Shown piece by piece: positions 1 through 9,276 of a stretch of DNA of 64,000 bases. Source of the stretch: a gamma proteobacterium HTCC2207 (GTDB taxonomy: Bacteria > Pseudomonadota > Gammaproteobacteria > Pseudomonadales > Porticoccaceae). The position numbers and the translations under genes are program-made. The notes beneath the pieces were generated by a model. That model ran no database searches. It was not told the DNA's origin and was given only the letters and a program-made list of their open reading frames with translations. Each line of letters begins with the position of its first letter. The stretch's first letter is position 1. Location: NCBI GenBank assembly GCA_000153445.1, contig CH672400.1, forward strand, positions 72,782-136,781. Reading direction: 5' to 3'.

Positions 1-194
1 TGAGCCATGGGTAAAGACGTCGCTTAAGTGCAGATTAAAGAGTGCGCAGTGTAGCGGAATACCGAGCTTGAGAGAATTGCCAATCGGCAAATAGATGTTT
101 GTATCAACCCTACCCGTGCTAGGGGAGATCCAGACACAGGCTGAGGGTTTAAATCGGGTTACTGCGAGACTCTAAATTACCTTGATGACCAGTT

Positions 195-854
195 TTACAT
201 TGGGTTAATTCGTAACCAGGGCTTCATCAAAAAACCCAAGGGGTTGGTCAGTTTAATCGGTGCTGAAAGTGCGGAAAGACAAATACATTCGCCATTCTGA
301 GCACCCATAGGCTGATGTACATCGCCCGGCTCACGAATCAAGAAGTCACCTTCACGGTAGACCGCGTTTTCGTCTGAGAAGCTGCCTTTCAACACTACCG
401 TGTACTCGAGTCCCTGATGGTCATGCTTCGGCGTTTTGCCACCAGCACAAATTTTGTGCAGTGCCACTTCAAATTCATCTTGCCCAGTTTCGAAGCGAGC
501 CACATCGACAGAACCAGAAAGCCGCTTCCAAGTCTGGGAAACCAAGTTGTTTTTCATCAACTTATCAACGCTAAAAGGAAACCTACTTACCTTGACGTCG
601 CTCTTCGCTGGAGCTTGCTCGGGGTTATCCAGGTTGGCCATCACCGCGTCAAATGCGTCATCTTCTAACTCGAGGGGCTTAGCTTCGCTCATAAGCTGAG
701 CGCCCACTTGGTCGAGGCGTAGAAGTTGGTTGCGACACTTGGAGCAAAAATGCAGGTGTGCGGAGACACAGATCGAAGGTGCTGTGGCTAGGGTTCCCGC
801 CGAAAACTCGAGGAGCATAGTTTCATCGGGATGGAATTGGCTTGTGTTGTTCAT
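195..854 (-). CDS. chrR: ChrR-type cupin anti-sigma factor
   Basis: Zinc-binding anti-sigma factor expected to hold the ECF sigma factor encoded just upstream inactive in the cytoplasm. The N-terminal domain carries H8 and the H33-x3-C37-x2-C40 zinc motif typical of ChrR-type anti-sigma domains. The C-terminal half (about residues 115-200) is a cupin barrel with a His-rich strand (HDHQGLEY, then GDVHQP) that would bind a second metal and sense the signal. Length (219 aa) fits the family. The start ATG overlaps the sigma stop codon (ATGA), so the pair is translationally coupled. In Rhodobacter the homologous pair responds to singlet oxygen; that this pair does the same is inference. Confidence 0.9.
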   Translation of the reverse strand: MNNTSQFHPDETMLLEFSAGTLATAPSICVSAHLHFCSKCRNQLLRLDQVGAQLMSEAKPLELEDDAFDAVMANLDNPEQAPAKSDVKVSRFPFSVDKLMKNNLVSQTWKRLSGSVDVARFETGQDEFEVALHKICAGGKTPKHDHQGLEYTVVLKGSFSDENAVYREGDFLIREPGDVHQPMGAQNGECICLSALSAPIKLTNPLGFLMKPWLRINPM

Positions 855-1504
855 TCTTGCGACTCTGTTGACACTATTACTTGCATTTTTTGTAGAGCGA
901 GGCGTACACGTGACTTCACGGTGCCTAGCGGTAACCCAAGTTCAGCAGACGCTTCAGCGTGAGACTTACCTTCGAGGTAGACCTTGCGCAGAATTTCATC
1001 TTGCTCTTTTGGCAGCTGAGCCAATGAGCTCTGTACCTTATCTTCGCTGCGCTTTTGCTGCAGCAGTGAGATGGGCGTCTCTTCATCTGGCTCATGCCAA
1101 AAGTCTTCATTTTCTAAGGGAAGATGTTGGGTATTGCTCTTTCGACGCAACATATCGATGCGGCAGTTACGCGCGACAGTGTAGATCCAGGTGGTTGCAG
1201 ACGCTTTCTCGGCGTTGTAACCCGCGGCCTTATTCCAAACCTTAATCATGACTTCTTGAACTAAATCGTCACCCAGTCCGGGGAACCAGCCTTCATTGCG
1301 ACTCGCGTGAGCAAAACCTTTGAGCAGTGGGCCGAAATGTCTGAACAGCTGAGCAAAGGCCTGACGATCACGATTCTCACCCACAGAGATAAGCAGCTGA
1401 CTCCACTGGTCAGAGCGTTTTTCCGCAGATTTGAAGACAGCCACACGATCACCGTTGGTTCTAGGAATTGCTTGATTTGTGGGGAGTGATGTTACCAAGC
1501 TCAT
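851..1504 (-). CDS. ECF RNA polymerase sigma factor (RpoE-ChrR group)
   Basis: Extracytoplasmic-function sigma factor of 217 aa. Region 2 spans about residues 45-120 (DDLVQEVMIKVW, then TTWIYTVARNCRIDMLRR) and region 4 about 150-210, with a helix-turn-helix ending in GTVKSRVRLALQKM. The motif LPLGTVKSR and the adjacent ChrR place it in the group that controls responses to singlet oxygen and organic peroxides in other proteobacteria. ATG start at 1504; the only Shine-Dalgarno-like bases (AAGG) lie rather far upstream. A possible self-recognised promoter is present upstream. No photolyase or cyclopropane synthase, usual regulon members, is seen in this window. Confidence 0.93.
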   Translation of the reverse strand: MSLVTSLPTNQAIPRTNGDRVAVFKSAEKRSDQWSQLLISVGENRDRQAFAQLFRHFGPLLKGFAHASRNEGWFPGLGDDLVQEVMIKVWNKAAGYNAEKASATTWIYTVARNCRIDMLRRKSNTQHLPLENEDFWHEPDEETPISLLQQKRSEDKVQSSLAQLPKEQDEILRKVYLEGKSHAEASAELGLPLGTVKSRVRLALQKMQVIVSTESQE

Positions 1505-1537
1505 AGCGCATTGCCTACCTTTTCATCTTTGACTTTC

Positions 1538-1567
1538 TAAATACGCTCAACTTAAAAGATTGGATTA
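1538..1567 (-). promoter_or_regulatory. Candidate autoregulatory ECF promoter
   Basis: On the minus strand, TAATCC (1567-1562) and TATTTA (1543-1538) are separated by 18 bp, 34 nt before the sigma start codon. This resembles the TGATCC / TAnnTA elements reported for RpoE-ChrR group promoters, with one mismatch at -35. Autoregulation is usual for this family. The assignment rests on pattern only. Confidence 0.35.
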
Positions 1568-1710
1568 TTCCTCTAGTGACTATTTAACCTTTAATAGCAG
1601 GTTGCTATGATTTTAAGAGCCCAGAGGGGCGCGGCTTGCGTATATAATTAAGCGCAAAGAAAAATAGCGCGTTAGAAAAGCTATTAATAAAAATTTTTTA
1701 GGATATCAAA

Positions 1711-2871
1711 TTGAAAAAAGTTCTTATGCCGGTTGCCGTACTCGCGGCTGCCGCAGCTATTTCAGTCGTCATTACGGTTTTGCGCCCAGCGCCACTTAAA
1801 CTTGAAGCTCCGGACACTGCGGTGGCGGTAAAGACCCTGACGCTCTACTCACAGAGCGCTGATCTGCTGGTTGAGTCTCAGGGCACTGTGCTACCGCGTA
1901 CGCGCACTCAGTTAATTTCAGAGGTATCCGGTGCTGTATTAACTGTTTCACCACAGTTTGTGGTTGGAGGTACCTTTAAAGCAGGTGACGTTTTACTGCA
2001 GCTGGATCCGACAGATTATGAGGTGGCACTGCAGCGCGCCGAAGCTCGTCTGATCAGTATGAATGCTCAGGCAACTTTTGAATTGGCGCGGGCTACTCAG
2101 GCGCAAAAAGAATGGGCCATGACCGGCCGTCCAACCTCCGAGGCACCTCTATTGGCTCTGCGTGAACCCTATCTAGCTGAGGCTCGGGCCAACGTTTTGC
2201 AGGCCGAGGCGGAAGTCAAACAAGCCAAGCTCAAGCTGGCTCGCACAACCATTCGCGCGCCTTATCTGGGTATGGTTTCGGCCAAAACTGTCGACATTGG
2301 GCGGTACGTCACCGTGGCTACGCCATTGGGTGAAATCTTCGCCATCGACTCAGCTGAGGTTCGGTTGCCTCTGACTGAAAAAGATCTTGCCCGAATCGAT
2401 CTTATTAGACGCGGTGATAGTACCGAGCTCCCTGCTGTAACTCTCAGGGCCACTGTTGCCTCAACGCCAGTTCAATGGGCCGCAAAAGTCGTGCGTTCCG
2501 AAGGGGTGGTCGATCAGCTCAATCGCTCGCAGTATTTGGTCGCGCAAATCGATGATCCCTATGCTGTTCTCAGCGACTCAGCGGGGAATGGCTCGCCGTT
2601 GCTAATGGGCACCTTTGTCCGTGCCGAAATTGTCGGCAAGACGATTGATGATGTGTACGCCATACCGCGCCATGCGCTAATGGAAGGCAATCGAGTAGCA
2701 TTGGTAGACAGTGAACAGAGACTGCGACTGACCCCGGTTGAAAGCGATCATGGCGATGACCAGTTCTATTATGTGAATGCAGGCTTGATAGATGGTGCTG
2801 AAATTATTGTCAGTGCCCTGGGTGCTGCCATTGAGGGCATGCTGGTCAGGCCTGTAGGAAGCACTAACTAA
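1711..2871 (+). CDS. RND efflux periplasmic adaptor subunit (HlyD/MFP family)
   Basis: Membrane-fusion adaptor linking the inner-membrane RND pump encoded next to an outer-membrane channel. An N-terminal hydrophobic anchor or signal (residues 1-26) is followed by a split lipoyl domain around a helical hairpin rich in Ala/Glu/Gln (about 95-180), then the closing lipoyl strand (TIRAPYLGMVSAKTVDIG) and a beta-barrel. Length 386 aa is normal. The start is TTG at 1711, preceded by AGGA at 1700-1703. The TAA stop shares a base with the ATG of the pump gene. No TolC-like gene lies nearby, so the outer-membrane partner must be encoded elsewhere. Substrate unknown. Confidence 0.92.
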   Translation: MKKVLMPVAVLAAAAAISVVITVLRPAPLKLEAPDTAVAVKTLTLYSQSADLLVESQGTVLPRTRTQLISEVSGAVLTVSPQFVVGGTFKAGDVLLQLDPTDYEVALQRAEARLISMNAQATFELARATQAQKEWAMTGRPTSEAPLLALREPYLAEARANVLQAEAEVKQAKLKLARTTIRAPYLGMVSAKTVDIGRYVTVATPLGEIFAIDSAEVRLPLTEKDLARIDLIRRGDSTELPAVTLRATVASTPVQWAAKVVRSEGVVDQLNRSQYLVAQIDDPYAVLSDSAGNGSPLLMGTFVRAEIVGKTIDDVYAIPRHALMEGNRVALVDSEQRLRLTPVESDHGDDQFYYVNAGLIDGAEIIVSALGAAIEGMLVRPVGSTN

Positions 2872-5800
2872 TGCAAAACCAAAATGATCTGATGCAAAAC
2901 AACACTGGCCTAATGGCTTGGTTTACCCGCAACCCAGTTGCTGCCAACCTGCTGATGTTGTTTTTGCTCTGCGCAGGCATTCTCAGTTCGACAGATTTGA
3001 GTAAGGAGATGTTTCCAAGGGCGGAAACTGATGTGATTGAGATCAGCGCGCCTTACCCTGGTGCGGCACCAATCGAAGTTGAGAAGGCGGTAATATTGCC
3101 CATGGAAGCGGCATTGCAAGGCCTCAAGGGCATTGAGGAGATCCGCTCCTTTGCCGATCGTGATATGGCTTCTATAAAGCTCGATGTTGAGTCCGGCGAA
3201 AACATCAATGAACTGATGGCTTTGGTTGAAAACCGTATCGACAGTATTGTTAATCTGCCAGTGAATCTGGAAAAGCCGACCGTTAAGCGAGTGGATAATT
3301 ATGCCTGGGCTCTTGGCATAGCAGTTTCAGGCGAGATGGATCAGCGCACCCGCAAAGAGATGGGTCAGCAGTTTTTTGATGAGGTTCAGGCGCTGCCTGA
3401 AATTAAGCGTGCGGTGCTCTGGGGAGATGGCGACTACGAGATATCCATTGAGGTTAAAGAGACCCGTTTGCGGGAACTCAATCTAACCCTTGCTGAGGTT
3501 GCTCAGGTACTGCGCAACTCATCGGTGGACTTGCCCGCAGGTATGATTCAAGCAAGCAATGGTAATGTCTTATTGAGAACTCAGGGCAAGTCCTACAGTG
3601 GCTCAGAGTTTGCCAATATAGTCTTGCGCAGCCGAGACGATGGCAGTCAGCTGTTGCTCTCTGATGTGGCTACGATTAAAGATGCTTTTACCGAGGCCCC
3701 AAGCCTATTGCGCTTTGACCGTCAGAACGCGTTCTCAATCGGCGTGTTTACCCTTGATGATCAAGATCTGATTACCATCAGCAGAGTGGTTCAAGAGTAT
3801 GTTGATAAAAAGCAGTCGCAGTTGCCTGAAGGACTCAGTATTGCGACCTTTAGCGACGACTCCTTCCATTTAAAGGGACGTCTCGACATGATGCTGAGCA
3901 ATCTCGCCGCCGGTGCCATTTTGGTTGCAGTGGTGTTGGGACTCTTCTTAAACTTGCGCGTTGCCGCCTGGGTTGTGGTGGGTATTCCGGTGAGCTTTTT
4001 AGGTGCGATATGGTTGATGCCGGTGAATCCTTTCCCGGTGAATATCAATGTATTAAGTCTGTTTGCGTTTATCTTGGTACTCGGAATTGTCGTCGATGAC
4101 GCCATTGTTATAGGTGAGAGTGTTTTTACCGAGGTTAAAGACGAAGCTGACAAAGTGCTTTCTGAGAGCAATGATCCCAACCTAGTTTATGTGGCGCCCA
4201 TGGCAACAGTAGTCGCTGGTGCCAAACGAGTTGCAATACCTTCGACCATCGGTGTGCTGACCACGGTGGCTGCCTTTGCGCCACTATTATTCGTCGGCGG
4301 CACTATGGCCGCCATGTATGAAGCGCTATCTGTTGTAGTGATCTTATGTTTGTTGTTTTCATTGGTCGAGTCCAAGCTGATCTTGCCAGCGCATTTGGTC
4401 GGACTGAAATTTGGTGGCACCCCTGGGTCGGGTAATTTTTTTACGGCCACGATTGAGCGCTGGCAGAATGCTATTAGTTCTGCACTGGCGCATTTTATTG
4501 AATTCCGCTATCAGCCGTTCCTTATAAAATGCATGAAAAATCGCTACATCACGCTGGCGACTTTTATTGGTGTGTTGATGATTTCGATCTCGACCCTGAG
4601 CGGCGGTATTGCGCGTTTTGAATTTTTCCCGGATGTCCCCGGTGATGATATTCATGCGATTGTCACTATGCAGAATGGCAGCTCAACCGAGAATTTTAAT
4701 GAGGCACTTTTGGCTATTGAAGAGGCTATCTACAAGGTTGATAGTGACTTTATGGCAGCCAACCCCGAGGCCGAAAGTCTCTTAGCCCACACCTTCTTTT
4801 GGACTCAAACAGATGTCTCTGCGAATTTTCGGGTTGAACTTACACCTGGAGAGACTCGCCCCTTAAGTGCGGTTGATGTGGAAAAACTGTGGCGCGAAGA
4901 GGTAGGCAATCTGCCCAATGTACGCAAGCAGGATTATTATTCCAGCAGCAGCGCCGGGGGTGGCGCGAAAATCAATATGTCACTCTATGGGCCGGACCCA
5001 GAGCAGCTGTCATTGGCTGGTATAGCTCTGCAGAACAAACTCGGCGAATACGACGGCGTATTTGATATCTACAACTCGCAGGGTGTTGGCGGACGGGAAA
5101 TCCTAATTAGTTTAAAACCCTATGCCAGCCAGCTGGGTATCTCGATGGCCGATGTGGCGAGTCAGGTTCGCCAAGCATTTTATGGTGAAGAAGTGCAGCG
5201 CCTGCAGCGCGGGCCTCACACCCTAAAAGTGATGGTGCGTTATCCTCTTGCGGAGCGTAGCTCAATTGCAACTCTAGAGGATATGCATATTCGCACTGCC
5301 AGTGGTCAGGCGATCGCGATCAGCGAGGTGGCGGACATTCGTCTGGGTTTAGGTTTGGCAAAAATATCCCGTATTGAGCGCAAGCGGTCCGTGACTATTA
5401 CGGCAGATGCCGATTCCTCAAGAGTGCAGAGTAGCTCTGTGATTGATGATATCCGCAAAAACTTTATTCCGCAGCTGCTGCTCGACTATCCAAGTGTTGA
5501 GTTTGGTGTCTCGGGTTCCAGCCAAGAAGAGTCTGAACTAATCGGCCGCTTGATGATTGCCGGTGTGGTCTCACTGTTTTTGATTTATGGTTTGCTGGCG
5601 GTGCCGCTGCGCTCCTACGTGCAGCCGCTGATTATTATGTCGGTGATTCCCTTTGGGTTTGTCGGTGCTGTAATTGGCCATATTCTCTTTGATATGGCGA
5701 TTAGCTCCCTATCGATTGCCGGCTTGATTGCGCTGTCTGGGGTGGTGGTAAATGACAGTTTGATCTTGGTGGAGTTTGCCAACCGTGCGCGAGAGGTTGA

Positions 5801-6071
5801 AGACAGTGAAGAAGACGCACTTCTGGCCGCCGGCAAGCGTCGCTTTAGAGCGATCTTGTTGACTACGCTGACAACCTTTGTCGGATTGCTGCCAATGCTG
5901 TTTGAAACCAGCATGCAGGCCCAGTTTGTGATTCCTATGGCGCTATCCCTGAGTTTTGGTATCTTGACAGCCACCGCGATTACGTTGATTTTGATTCCCT
6001 GTTTATATCTGATTTCTCACGATTTGAAACTCGGCCTAGGCCGCATCACGGGGTCTGGTAACGCGATTTAG
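2871..6071 (+). CDS. RND family efflux transporter permease
   Basis: Proton-driven inner-membrane resistance-nodulation-division pump of 1066 aa. Twelve membrane segments are expected: the first at about residues 18-40, six around 340-560, and the last set around 880-1055, separated by two large periplasmic loops. The proton-relay Asp pair is visible in TM4 as D409-D410 (GIVVDDAIVIGES). The pattern FxRAETDVIEISAPYPGA after TM1 is typical of the HAE/AcrB-like branch. A second Met at residue 8 or 15 could be the true start; the first ATG is favoured because it overlaps the adaptor stop (TAATG). Drug or lipid substrate cannot be deduced. Confidence 0.93.
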   Translation: MQNQNDLMQNNTGLMAWFTRNPVAANLLMLFLLCAGILSSTDLSKEMFPRAETDVIEISAPYPGAAPIEVEKAVILPMEAALQGLKGIEEIRSFADRDMASIKLDVESGENINELMALVENRIDSIVNLPVNLEKPTVKRVDNYAWALGIAVSGEMDQRTRKEMGQQFFDEVQALPEIKRAVLWGDGDYEISIEVKETRLRELNLTLAEVAQVLRNSSVDLPAGMIQASNGNVLLRTQGKSYSGSEFANIVLRSRDDGSQLLLSDVATIKDAFTEAPSLLRFDRQNAFSIGVFTLDDQDLITISRVVQEYVDKKQSQLPEGLSIATFSDDSFHLKGRLDMMLSNLAAGAILVAVVLGLFLNLRVAAWVVVGIPVSFLGAIWLMPVNPFPVNINVLSLFAFILVLGIVVDDAIVIGESVFTEVKDEADKVLSESNDPNLVYVAPMATVVAGAKRVAIPSTIGVLTTVAAFAPLLFVGGTMAAMYEALSVVVILCLLFSLVESKLILPAHLVGLKFGGTPGSGNFFTATIERWQNAISSALAHFIEFRYQPFLIKCMKNRYITLATFIGVLMISISTLSGGIARFEFFPDVPGDDIHAIVTMQNGSSTENFNEALLAIEEAIYKVDSDFMAANPEAESLLAHTFFWTQTDVSANFRVELTPGETRPLSAVDVEKLWREEVGNLPNVRKQDYYSSSSAGGGAKINMSLYGPDPEQLSLAGIALQNKLGEYDGVFDIYNSQGVGGREILISLKPYASQLGISMADVASQVRQAFYGEEVQRLQRGPHTLKVMVRYPLAERSSIATLEDMHIRTASGQAIAISEVADIRLGLGLAKISRIERKRSVTITADADSSRVQSSSVIDDIRKNFIPQLLLDYPSVEFGVSGSSQEESELIGRLMIAGVVSLFLIYGLLAVPLRSYVQPLIIMSVIPFGFVGAVIGHILFDMAISSLSIAGLIALSGVVVNDSLILVEFANRAREVEDSEEDALLAAGKRRFRAILLTTLTTFVGLLPMLFETSMQAQFVIPMALSLSFGILTATAITLILIPCLYLISHDLKLGLGRITGSGNAI

Positions 6072-6391
6072 CCGTCAAACAGGGGCCGCTGATTCTGATG
6101 GCAAAATCGCCTCGTTAGCTTATGACCGTTTGAACCCCATTTTAAAAATACTATTTTTGAGGTGGGGTTTTTTAGTTTTTAAGAGTCTTATTATTTGTCT
6201 GTGACAAATTCCAAATTTGATAATTTCTTAGAATATCACCTGGCCGATCTCTGTTTGTACTTTTGTTGCTCAACCTAAGTCCCCAGCTTAGGTGCTGGGC
6301 TCAAGTGTCTTAATAATTCGCCAACGTTAAATTTGTTACCCAAATACGCTCACTTCGTCCGAGTTTTCCGCGACGTCTCATCAGAGGAAAT
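6072..6391. other. Intergenic gap, RND pump to MATE gene
   Basis: A 320-bp gap. It holds a strong intrinsic terminator (listed separately) at its left side and a small hairpin, CCCAGC at 6282-6287 with GCTGGG at 6294-6299. The remainder is AT-rich and presumably carries the MATE promoter; an AGAGGAAA Shine-Dalgarno lies just before 6392. No open frame with coding character was seen on either strand. Confidence 0.6.
6133..6178 (+). terminator. Rho-independent terminator after RND operon
   Basis: AACCCCA (6133-6139) pairs with TGGGGTT (6163-6169). Inside it a second AT stem, AAAAATA (6144-6150) with TATTTTT (6152-6158), extends the helix. The hairpin is followed by a T-rich tract (TTTTTTAGTTTTT). 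It lies 62 bp past the pump stop codon and fits a terminator of the efflux operon. Confidence 0.85.
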
Positions 6392-7771
6392 ATGTTTCAC
6401 GCAATAAAACGCCGCTGGCACAGCCCCAGTGGTTACAGAGAAGTTCTTGTACTGGCGGTTCCGCTGGCAATCACCACAAGTGCCGGGAGCCTACAAAGCT
6501 TTATCGATCGGATGTTTCTCTCTTGGTTTGATTCCAATGCCCTGGCAGCAACGGTGCCTGCGACACTGGTGACTATGACGCTCACCGCTGTATTTATCGG
6601 CCTGGCAGGCTATGTGGGGGTGTTTGTTGCCCAGTATTATGGTGCTCGTGAGTATGCTCGAATTGGCGCCGTGGTCTGGCAGGGTTTTTACACCACCGGC
6701 CTTGCCCTGCTGGTGGTGGTTCCGACTTATATTTACATAATCCCGCTGTTCAAGCTGATTGGCCACGACCCTGGAATACAGGTCATGGAGGCTAATTATG
6801 CCCGGGTCTTAATTCTGACCATTCCCCTCGCCATTATTTCCGCATCGCTGACGGGTTTTTTTTCAGGTATTGGTCGCACCTCTGTGGTCATGTGGAGCAA
6901 TCTGCTGATAACGGTGGTAAATGTAGGGCTAGATTACGCTTTAATCTTTGGTAATTGGGGCTTGCCGCGGATGGGCGTTGAGGGTGCCGCATGGGCTACT
7001 TTTGTCGCTTTGTCAGCGGGCACCTTTACCCAGTTGTGGGTGTTTTTTATTCGTCGCTACAGGGAATCTTATAACACCTTGTCTGGCTGGTATTTTGACT
7101 GGCCGTCATTTCAACGTCTGCTGCGCTTTGGTTTACCGGTAGGGTTACAGTTTCAAATGCAGGTATTTGCCTGGACATTATTTGTCTTATTGATCGGCAG
7201 AATTGGTGTCGCTGCCCTAACGGCTCATAGTATTGCGATGAATGTATTTATGATCATGGTGATGCCAGTAACGGGAATGAGCATTGCCGTGTCGGTTTTG
7301 GTGGGACAGCGTTTAGGTGCTGGAGACTTAGCCTCGGCTGAGCGTGTAACTTATTCTTCGATTCATTTATCTTTAGCCTTTTTCGCCATTGCGGGGCTGA
7401 TGTTGGTTACCCAGCCAAATTGGTTTATTGCTCCCTTCGTACAGGGTATGACGCCAGATATTTATGCCAGCACGATCCCCTTAGTTGATGATTTGCTCAG
7501 TATTGTGGCTATGTTCTGCCTTTTCGAAGCCGTTTCCATGATGATGGCAGGCGCGCTAAAAGGCGCAGGTGATACGTTCTTTGTGGCTTGGGTAGGGATT
7601 CTCTGTAGTTGGCTGGTGCTGGTGTTGCCCACTGCATTATTAGGCTATCTTTGGGGTGGAAGTTTGCTTTGGTCTTGGATATTCTTTTTGCTCAGTGGAT
7701 TTGCAATGTGTCTGGTGCATTGGCTAAGGTTTAAAACAGCTAAATGGAAACACCTAAGGATTACGGTTTAG
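6392..7771 (+). CDS. MATE family multidrug efflux transporter
   Basis: Cation-coupled multidrug and toxin extrusion protein of 459 aa in the inner membrane, with about 12 hydrophobic segments in two similar halves. Typical features are the N-terminal VLAVPLAITTSAGSLQSFIDRMFL segment region, ISASLTGFFSGIGRT in the first half, and GAGDLASAERV followed by MMAGALKGAGDT in the second half. The ATG at 6392 has a good AGAGGAAA ribosome site. It stands alone downstream of the RND operon terminator. Substrate is unknown; co-location with the RND pump suggests an efflux neighbourhood but not one operon. Confidence 0.92.
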   Translation: MFHAIKRRWHSPSGYREVLVLAVPLAITTSAGSLQSFIDRMFLSWFDSNALAATVPATLVTMTLTAVFIGLAGYVGVFVAQYYGAREYARIGAVVWQGFYTTGLALLVVVPTYIYIIPLFKLIGHDPGIQVMEANYARVLILTIPLAIISASLTGFFSGIGRTSVVMWSNLLITVVNVGLDYALIFGNWGLPRMGVEGAAWATFVALSAGTFTQLWVFFIRRYRESYNTLSGWYFDWPSFQRLLRFGLPVGLQFQMQVFAWTLFVLLIGRIGVAALTAHSIAMNVFMIMVMPVTGMSIAVSVLVGQRLGAGDLASAERVTYSSIHLSLAFFAIAGLMLVTQPNWFIAPFVQGMTPDIYASTIPLVDDLLSIVAMFCLFEAVSMMMAGALKGAGDTFFVAWVGILCSWLVLVLPTALLGYLWGGSLLWSWIFFLLSGFAMCLVHWLRFKTAKWKHLRITV

Positions 7772-7941
7772 GTATTTGTTATTGCCATCATAATTTGGAT
7801 AAAAGGGCGGGAGTGGTCCTGTGCCGATGTTATCCTGCAGGTCAATTAAGAACCAATTTTCAATACATTTTAGCGCTAGCAGGCGGATAATCATTCGAGT
7901 CGGATGAGCGCAAATAAAGTAAATAAGGATATGGAAAGCAG

Positions 7942-9276
7942 ATGACCGATCAAGCCGATCAAGCAGTACTCTATGCTCAACACTTAGTTGAAAAGACCAA
8001 CCGGTTTCAGGCTATCTTGGCGGCTACTGGATTTGACGAAATTATTATTGCTGCCGGAGATAGCAAAACGCAGTTTGCTGATGATATGGCCTATACCTTT
8101 GTGGCTAACCCCTATTTTCGTGAATGGGTTCCCCTGGGTAAGCGCAGCGGTTCTTATCTGCAGATTTCATCTAACGATGATCGACCGCGGCTATTTCTGC
8201 TCTGTGTCGAAGATATTTGGCATACCGCGCCCCAGAGCCTGCCTGGGGGATTTGAGCAGGGCCTGGAGATTGTCGAATATGCCAGCCTCTCAGAGCTAAA
8301 AAAGCATTTCTCCTCGCGGGAAGGTGGCTCGGCTTATATAGCTGAAAATAACAGTCTCGGTGTGGATGCAGATTCGTGGAACCCTCAATCTGTTACCGCT
8401 CAGATCGACTATCAGCGCCGTGGCAAAACGGCCTATGAAAAGGACTGTGTTCGCCAGGCAAATCGCCTGGCAGTGCCAGCTCATCGCGCTGCCTATGATG
8501 CCTTTATGGCCGGCGCGTCCGAACTAGAAATCGCCGCTGCCTATCTGCGCGGCTGTGACTGCAGTGAAAGTGAAATGCCCTATGGCATTATTGCCGGCGT
8601 CAATGAGCACGCGGCTGTTCTGCATCACCACAACTTAGATAAAATCCGACCCACACCACGCAGCTTTTTAATTGATGCCGGTGTCGCAATGAACGGCTAT
8701 GCCTCGGATATTACGCGCACCTATGCCTTTGATTCAGGTTCGGATTTTGCCGCGTTAATTGAGGCCATGGATGCGGCACAACAGCAGCTGGTTGCCAGTG
8801 GCGGTATTGGCAAGAGCCCGGTTGATCTGCATGTGCTGTCCCATTTAAAAATCGCCGAAATACTGCGTCAGTTCGACGTGCTTAATGTCTCTGCTGAGGA
8901 GGCTTTTGACAATGATATTACTGGCAATTTTTACCCTCATGGTCTCGGCCACCACCTTGGCTGCAATGTGCACGACAAAGGCGGCAATCTGGCCAATGCT
9001 CAGGGAGATCTGTTGCCTGCTCCAGAGAAATATCCGAAGCTACGTGCTGCGGCGCCAATGGTAGCGAATCAGATTCATACGGTTGAGCCTGGCGTCTATT
9101 TTATCCCTGCACTGTTAGAGAAGCTGCGTCAGGGCGGTCAAGCTAGCAAGATCAACTGGTCGCGAGTGGATGACTTCCTGCCATTTGGCGGCATTCGTAT
9201 TGAAGATAATATTATTGTTCAGGCCGATGGATCTTTAGAGAATTTAACGCGGAATGCATTTCGGGATATAACGTAA
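7942..9276 (+). CDS. pepQ: Xaa-Pro dipeptidase (PepQ, M24B)
   Basis: Cytoplasmic prolidase that cleaves dipeptides with C-terminal proline using two Mn or related ions. The pita-bread fold ligands are all visible: D245 and D256 (DAGVAMNGYASD), H337 (GLGHHLG), E382 (HTVEPGVY) and E421 (GGIRIEDN), within two positions of the E. coli PepQ numbering. Length 444 aa matches the family. The ATG at 7942 follows GGAT and purine-rich sequence. Its TAA stop overlaps the ATG of the asparaginase-like gene, suggesting a two-gene amino-acid scavenging unit. Confidence 0.95.
   Translation: MTDQADQAVLYAQHLVEKTNRFQAILAATGFDEIIIAAGDSKTQFADDMAYTFVANPYFREWVPLGKRSGSYLQISSNDDRPRLFLLCVEDIWHTAPQSLPGGFEQGLEIVEYASLSELKKHFSSREGGSAYIAENNSLGVDADSWNPQSVTAQIDYQRRGKTAYEKDCVRQANRLAVPAHRAAYDAFMAGASELEIAAAYLRGCDCSESEMPYGIIAGVNEHAAVLHHHNLDKIRPTPRSFLIDAGVAMNGYASDITRTYAFDSGSDFAALIEAMDAAQQQLVASGGIGKSPVDLHVLSHLKIAEILRQFDVLNVSAEEAFDNDITGNFYPHGLGHHLGCNVHDKGGNLANAQGDLLPAPEKYPKLRAAAPMVANQIHTVEPGVYFIPALLEKLRQGGQASKINWSRVDDFLPFGGIRIEDNIIVQADGSLENLTRNAFRDIT

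Noticed and set aside
1-171. Minus-strand open frame at the left edge (reads VDTNIYLPIGNSLKLGIPLH and continues off the window)
   Set aside because: It is open from an in-frame TAG at 172-174 to the window edge, but has no ATG, GTG or convincing TTG start and no ribosome site. It could be the start of a gene after chrR, but 57 codons without a start are not enough to call one.
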